NCBI GenBank assembly: GCA_964471945.1
Contig: CAYYIJ010000044.1
Location: 1 to 19,558, forward strand
Source of the DNA: JASEHD01 sp964471945
GTDB lineage: Bacteria > Bacteroidota > Ignavibacteria > UBA10030 > SZUA-254
Direction of reading: 5' to 3'
Length of the DNA stretch: 19,558 nucleotides
Below, in pieces: positions 16,305-19,558 of the stretch. A model generated the notes under the pieces. The model was not told the origin of the DNA, searched no databases, and was given only the letters and a program-made list of their open reading frames with translations. The translations under genes were made by a program, and so were the position numbers. Numbering within the stretch: position 1 is the first letter of the stretch; every line of letters starts with the position of its first letter.

Positions 16305-16712
16305 TTAATTAGTAAAAACATTATGGAATGTATAATAATAATTTGCAAAAAAATTCCAAAACATAACTATCATCGTAGCTATTACCTTACCAAAATAAAA
16401 ATTTGCTTTTAATTTACTAATCATAACATATACGATAAAATTGTTTAGAAACAAACCAATTCCTGATATTATTAAAAATTTCGAAAACTGTACAAAAATC
16501 GCTGGATCAACACTATGAAAAGTCCATATTCTGTTCAATATATAATTATTTGCCGTTGCTATTAAAAAACCACTGCTGTTTGAAAAATACTTATTGAGTC
16601 TTAATTTCTCTTTTAAAAAATAAGTGATACCAAAATCAACAAACACACCCGAGGTTCCGACCAAACCGAATCGGATAAATTTGAATACAAATTCTATCGT
16701 TATTTGGTCCAT
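16305..16712 (-). CDS. GtrA-family membrane protein
   Basis: The 135-residue product has four hydrophobic segments and the GtrA pattern: FIRFGLVGTSGVFVDFGITYFL near the start, NSSGFLIATANNYILNRIWTF in the centre and FWNFFANYYYTF at the end. GtrA-like proteins are thought to help flip lipid-linked sugars (for example undecaprenyl-phosphate glucose) across the inner membrane, or to support the transferases that use them. Its place between an LTA-synthase-like protein and an O-antigen-ligase-like protein fits that role. Length is typical. The ATG lies 24 bases after the upstream stop and has no clear ribosome site. Confidence 0.88.
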   Translation of the reverse strand: MDQITIEFVFKFIRFGLVGTSGVFVDFGITYFLKEKLRLNKYFSNSSGFLIATANNYILNRIWTFHSVDPAIFVQFSKFLIISGIGLFLNNFIVYVMISKLKANFYFGKVIATMIVMFWNFFANYYYTFHNVFTN

Positions 16713-16736
16713 TAGATAATTTTATTTTTATCCCGT

Positions 16737-18470
16737 TTAGCGAGCAATTGTCATTAGATTATTGATTAAAGAATGATGGTAAACTTGGAGTACTGCTTTT
16801 ATTTTTTGTTCAAGTCGATCCATTACAGCATTCTGAGAGCTCACTTTATTAACTGTTAACAAATTATCTATCGTGTACTGAAATAAACTTATGCTTTTTA
16901 TTCCATCGAACGACAGAACATATTCATGGTCGAATATTCGATAACCATCGTTTAAATAGTTAAAAACATATCGTGATTGAATAGTATCGAAAAGGCTCGA
17001 GCCGAAAGCGACGTATTCTCCATAATAATTTAAATAATCTAAAATTGAGGGCATAATATCTATATGTTGTGCCAAGGTTGAACGAATCCCCTTCAAGTTG
17101 CTGCCCGGCTGAAAAAAAATAATCGGCACTGCAAACATGCCGATTGGATTTTTATAGAAATGATGCTCAGTTTCAGCAGGGGTATGATCACCTGTTATTA
17201 CGAACAACGTGTTTTCATACCACTCCTTAGTCGAAGCTATTTCAAAAAATTTCCTTAAAGAATAATCAACATATCTAATCACGCTATGAATTTTTAAATT
17301 ATCTCCATGATACCGATCAGCATATTTTGCAGGAATGGTGTAGGGATGATGTGAAGATAATGTAAATATTGTTGCACAGAAGGGTAAGGGAGATTCAGTA
17401 AGTATTTGTAAGGTAAACTGTAAAAATTCCTCATCATAAATTCCCCAGCGTCCGTCATAATTTTTATCATTATTGTATTCCGTACGCCCGTAGTAATTGT
17501 CAATGCCTGCCATCTTGATAAAACTATCGAAACCCATAGTGCCATTCGTGCCTCCATGGAAAAATGAAGTGTGATAACCTTTTTCTTTTAGAAGACTTGC
17601 GATACTATTAATATTATTTCCTTGATAAGATGAAAAGATATAAGAATCTTCCATAAGGTGAGGTATGCTCGCAAGAATTGCAGGTATTGCTTCCATCGAG
17701 CGGGTTCCATTAGCAAAAGAATTGGCATAGTAAACACTGTGTTCACAAAGAGAATCAAGAAATGGTGTAAGGTATTTTTTTCCAATAAATTCTCGCGATA
17801 AACTCTCAACAATAATAATTACTACATTTTGGTTTATAAATTGTCCGCTCGGTTTCGTATGGTGATATATCGAATACAGGTCGTTTGCTTCTTCGTTAGA
17901 AAAATAATGTAATTCTTTTAACCTTTTTCGACCGTACGTCTGAATCATCGTAAAGGGTGTATTCAGAACAACCGGTGTTGTGCGCGGTGTGGCATGAAGT
18001 GCCGCATCTATAATTTTAATCGGTTTCAGCTGCAAACCACCTCTTGCACCAACCAGAAATAGTCCCCCCACCATAATGAAAACTAATCCTTGTATAAAAT
18101 AATTAATTTTTCCTATTGGTGGAGGTCGGTCTGTTTTTCGATAAAGTACAATTGCGATAGCTATCAGTCCGATTAGAATTAAAGGAAGATACCAATAATC
18201 TTCGAAATAGTCGGGTAAAAGATTTATCCAATCACTGCTCATTCCAAACACATCGAAAGTCATTCTCTTCTTGGTAAATTGAAAATATTCGAGATCAACA
18301 ATGTTTAGTATCAATGCAATACCATTGAAAAATAAAAAAGTTATTTTTATTAGAATATTGTAATATTTTTTTGTTCGCAGCTGTGTCGGAACTACATGAA
18401 GGAAGATGATGATAATGTTGAAATAGATAATAGCCGAAATGTCAAAGCGAAGACCGTATATGAACGCCAT
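16737..18470 (-). CDS. LTA synthase-family sulfatase/phosphoglycerol transferase-like membrane protein; true start probably upstream at 18611
   Basis: The fold is an alkaline-phosphatase/sulfatase-type enzyme behind membrane helices, as in LtaS and OpgB. Counting from the ATG at 18470: metal Glu222 in IIIVESLS; candidate nucleophile Thr256 in ANGTRSMEAIPAILASIP; HHPY near 374-377; and metal-binding TGDHTP at 426-431. All key residues appear present, so it is probably active, moving a phospho-alcohol group from a lipid to a glycan or lipid. The annotated ATG is not the real N-terminus. The frame stays open to 18648 and codes for a family-like first helix (RLLIVLFLFTLCRTLFYLF) ahead of LMAFIYGLRFDISAI. 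No ATG, GTG or TTG exists there. ATT at 18611, 7 bases after AAGGA, is the best candidate and gives 624 residues. It is the first gene of the minus-strand operon. The substrate is unknown; true teichoic acid is unlikely in a Gram-negative cell. Confidence 0.88.
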   Translation of the reverse strand: MAFIYGLRFDISAIIYFNIIIIFLHVVPTQLRTKKYYNILIKITFLFFNGIALILNIVDLEYFQFTKKRMTFDVFGMSSDWINLLPDYFEDYWYLPLILIGLIAIAIVLYRKTDRPPPIGKINYFIQGLVFIMVGGLFLVGARGGLQLKPIKIIDAALHATPRTTPVVLNTPFTMIQTYGRKRLKELHYFSNEEANDLYSIYHHTKPSGQFINQNVVIIIVESLSREFIGKKYLTPFLDSLCEHSVYYANSFANGTRSMEAIPAILASIPHLMEDSYIFSSYQGNNINSIASLLKEKGYHTSFFHGGTNGTMGFDSFIKMAGIDNYYGRTEYNNDKNYDGRWGIYDEEFLQFTLQILTESPLPFCATIFTLSSHHPYTIPAKYADRYHGDNLKIHSVIRYVDYSLRKFFEIASTKEWYENTLFVITGDHTPAETEHHFYKNPIGMFAVPIIFFQPGSNLKGIRSTLAQHIDIMPSILDYLNYYGEYVAFGSSLFDTIQSRYVFNYLNDGYRIFDHEYVLSFDGIKSISLFQYTIDNLLTVNKVSSQNAVMDRLEQKIKAVLQVYHHSLINNLMTIAR

Positions 18471-18608
18471 TAATATCTCAGATGTCGAGCTTTCACTGAA
18501 GAAAGAAAAATTGAATAAGTAAAATAGAGTTCTGCATAGCGTAAATAGAAATAAGACGATTAATAATCGCTTGATAAGAAGTACTATATAAAATAAATGT
18601 TGACTAAA

Positions 18609-18623
18609 AATATGATTGTCCTT
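18609..18623 (-). promoter_or_regulatory. Candidate ribosome site and ATT start for the LTA-synthase-like gene
   Basis: On the minus strand AAGGA (18623-18619) precedes ATT (18611-18609) by 7 bases, in frame with the conserved N-terminal extension. ATT starts are rare but known (infC). An assembly or base error that hides a normal start is the alternative. Confidence 0.4.
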
Positions 18624-18704
18624 CGTCAGGTTATTCTCTGCTTGTTTCTATTTCGATTTTATCAATTTTATGAATATATTTCTTCGGTTACAAATTAACA
18701 ATAA
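18624..18704. promoter_or_regulatory. Divergent intergenic region between two glycan genes
   Basis: This AT-rich stretch separates the minus-strand LTA-synthase-like gene and the plus-strand GT39-like gene and must contain the promoters of both. No -35/-10 pair or Bacteroidota-type TTTG/TAnnTTTG pair stands out with confidence. Confidence 0.3.
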
Positions 18705-18722
18705 CTTGAAAGAAATCCAACA

Positions 18723-19558
18723 CTGAAACACTATTTAGAAAATATTTCTGAACGCTTTCATGCCAATCCACTTCCCTATTTAATTGCCATCGGATTATCT
18801 ATTCGGATTATAGCCGCACTTTTCAGTAAAGGATTCCTCACGTTAGATGACCATCATAATTTTGTAGTTGATTCCGATCTTATTGCGAGCAGCGGCTCAC
18901 TCCCGAACAACTATAAAGATTCTGCTTTATATCCAAGCATCGGTGCAGTTATCATGATATTTGGACGTTCAATTGGTATCTCATCTACTGCCAGTGAGAT
19001 GCTCATCATCCGACTGTTTCATGCAATGTTATCCATATCTGTAATTTATTTCACATACAAAATCCTAGGACTTACAACCGATAAAACCTCACAGATACTT
19101 GGTGGTATCCTCACAGCGACATTTTTTATTCTCCCTGTGACCGCTGTGCATCAATTTGAGGAAGCGTTTTGTCAAATTCCGTTGCTCGCATCCCTTTGGT
19201 TCTTTTTACTCTCTCAAAAAACTGAGAGTAAACATCATTGGTATGGATTAATGTCCGGGATAATGCTTGGGTTGGCTGTGATTATTCGTCTCCAATTACT
19301 TACCTATGCCCTACCCTTCAGTCTGGGAATACTTCTATCCCACTCACTACGAAAAATAACTGTCTCATTTTTTCCCGGGTTATTATTGGTACTTTTACTT
19401 CAATCGGTGAGCAACTATTTTATCAATGGTTACTTTGCATATACATTCATAGTAAATTTTGGTTTATATCCTGATATACCTTTCGAAAAACTACATATTG
19501 GTGATTATCCTGCTGGTCCGCCATGGCGATATGTGTTGACGTTATTAGGATTTTTTAT
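18723..19558 (+). CDS. Multi-pass glycosyltransferase, GT39/ArnT-like (3' end outside window)
   Basis: The frame is open from 18705 to the right edge. It codes for a polytopic membrane protein: a first helix YLIAIGLSIRIIAALFSKGF, then the acidic first periplasmic loop LTLDDHHNFVVDSD with the Asp pair (42-43 if counted from 18723), then further helices (ILGGILTATFFILPV and LSGIMLGLAV-like segments) and a basic loop. This layout fits glycosyltransferases of the GT39/PMT/ArnT type, which use polyprenyl-phosphate sugars on the outer face of the membrane. The C-terminal part is missing. No ATG, GTG or TTG lies in frame before the conserved loop; the first ATG (18954) would remove it. CTG at 18723 is only a formal start. 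A single indel near 18720 could instead link the short ATG frame at 18670. It is divergent to the polysaccharide operon and probably belongs to the same pathway. Confidence 0.7.
   Translation, partial: MKHYLENISERFHANPLPYLIAIGLSIRIIAALFSKGFLTLDDHHNFVVDSDLIASSGSLPNNYKDSALYPSIGAVIMIFGRSIGISSTASEMLIIRLFHAMLSISVIYFTYKILGLTTDKTSQILGGILTATFFILPVTAVHQFEEAFCQIPLLASLWFFLLSQKTESKHHWYGLMSGIMLGLAVIIRLQLLTYALPFSLGILLSHSLRKITVSFFPGLLLVLLLQSVSNYFINGYFAYTFIVNFGLYPDIPFEKLHIGDYPAGPPWRYVLTLLGFF

Noticed and set aside
19238..19474. Separate 78-residue plus-strand gene
   Set aside because: It lies in another frame inside the GT39-like gene, whose frame shows a continuous membrane protein.

Overview
The window looks like a piece of a draft or metagenome-assembled genome from the FCB group (Bacteroidota, Chlorobiota, Ignavibacteriota and relatives). 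Ignavibacteria-like is my best guess, but it is not proven. The reasons are secreted BNR/sortilin-type repeat proteins, duplicated 'GKGYW' modules, a FlgD-like C-terminal domain of the kind used by type IX secretion cargo, two PorV/PorQ-family outer-membrane proteins, and the futalosine-pathway gene mqnA. GTG and TTG starts are common. A run of exactly 100 N at 14393-14492 shows a scaffolded draft assembly. I saw no tRNA, rRNA, CRISPR array or insertion sequence.

Layout. (1) Positions 3-2226: the 3' part of a large secreted repeat protein, then a broken subtilisin-like protease with a frameshift and no Ser-site half, closed by a terminator-like hairpin. (2) Positions 2366-6492: a housekeeping operon, ffh-rpsP-rimM-trmD-rplS, with mqnA placed 4 bases behind rplS. 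These genes supply membrane-protein targeting, ribosome parts and maturation, tRNA m1G37 methylation and the first step of futalosine menaquinone synthesis. (3) Positions 6747-11747: a tightly packed cell-envelope cassette. It holds a lipoprotein, a BNR-repeat protein with a sorting-type C-terminus, two PorV/PorQ-like barrels and a periplasmic thioredoxin-like protein. The first four genes are coupled by overlaps or 1-4 base gaps. (4) Positions 11740-18470 (probably to about 18611), minus strand: a polysaccharide operon read as LTA-synthase-like phosphatase/transferase, GtrA, O-antigen-ligase-like protein, CgeB-like glycosyltransferase (cut by the N gap), GT2 and GT4. (5) From about 18705 to the right edge, plus strand: a divergent multi-pass GT39/ArnT-like glycosyltransferase, cut by the window end.

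How it fits together. Regions 1 and 3 are cell-surface and secretion functions. Regions 4 and 5 look like assembly or decoration of a surface glycan, with glycosyltransferases, a flippase-like GtrA, a polymerase/ligase and a phosphoglycerol-transferase-like enzyme.

The points most worth checking are four. The N gap is flanked by an exact 55-base duplication and collapses in frame to one glycosyltransferase. The two divergent genes at 18.6-18.7 kb both have conserved N-termini without an ATG, GTG or TTG start. The lipoprotein/cargo/PorV-pair cassette is translationally coupled. The S8 protease is a remnant.
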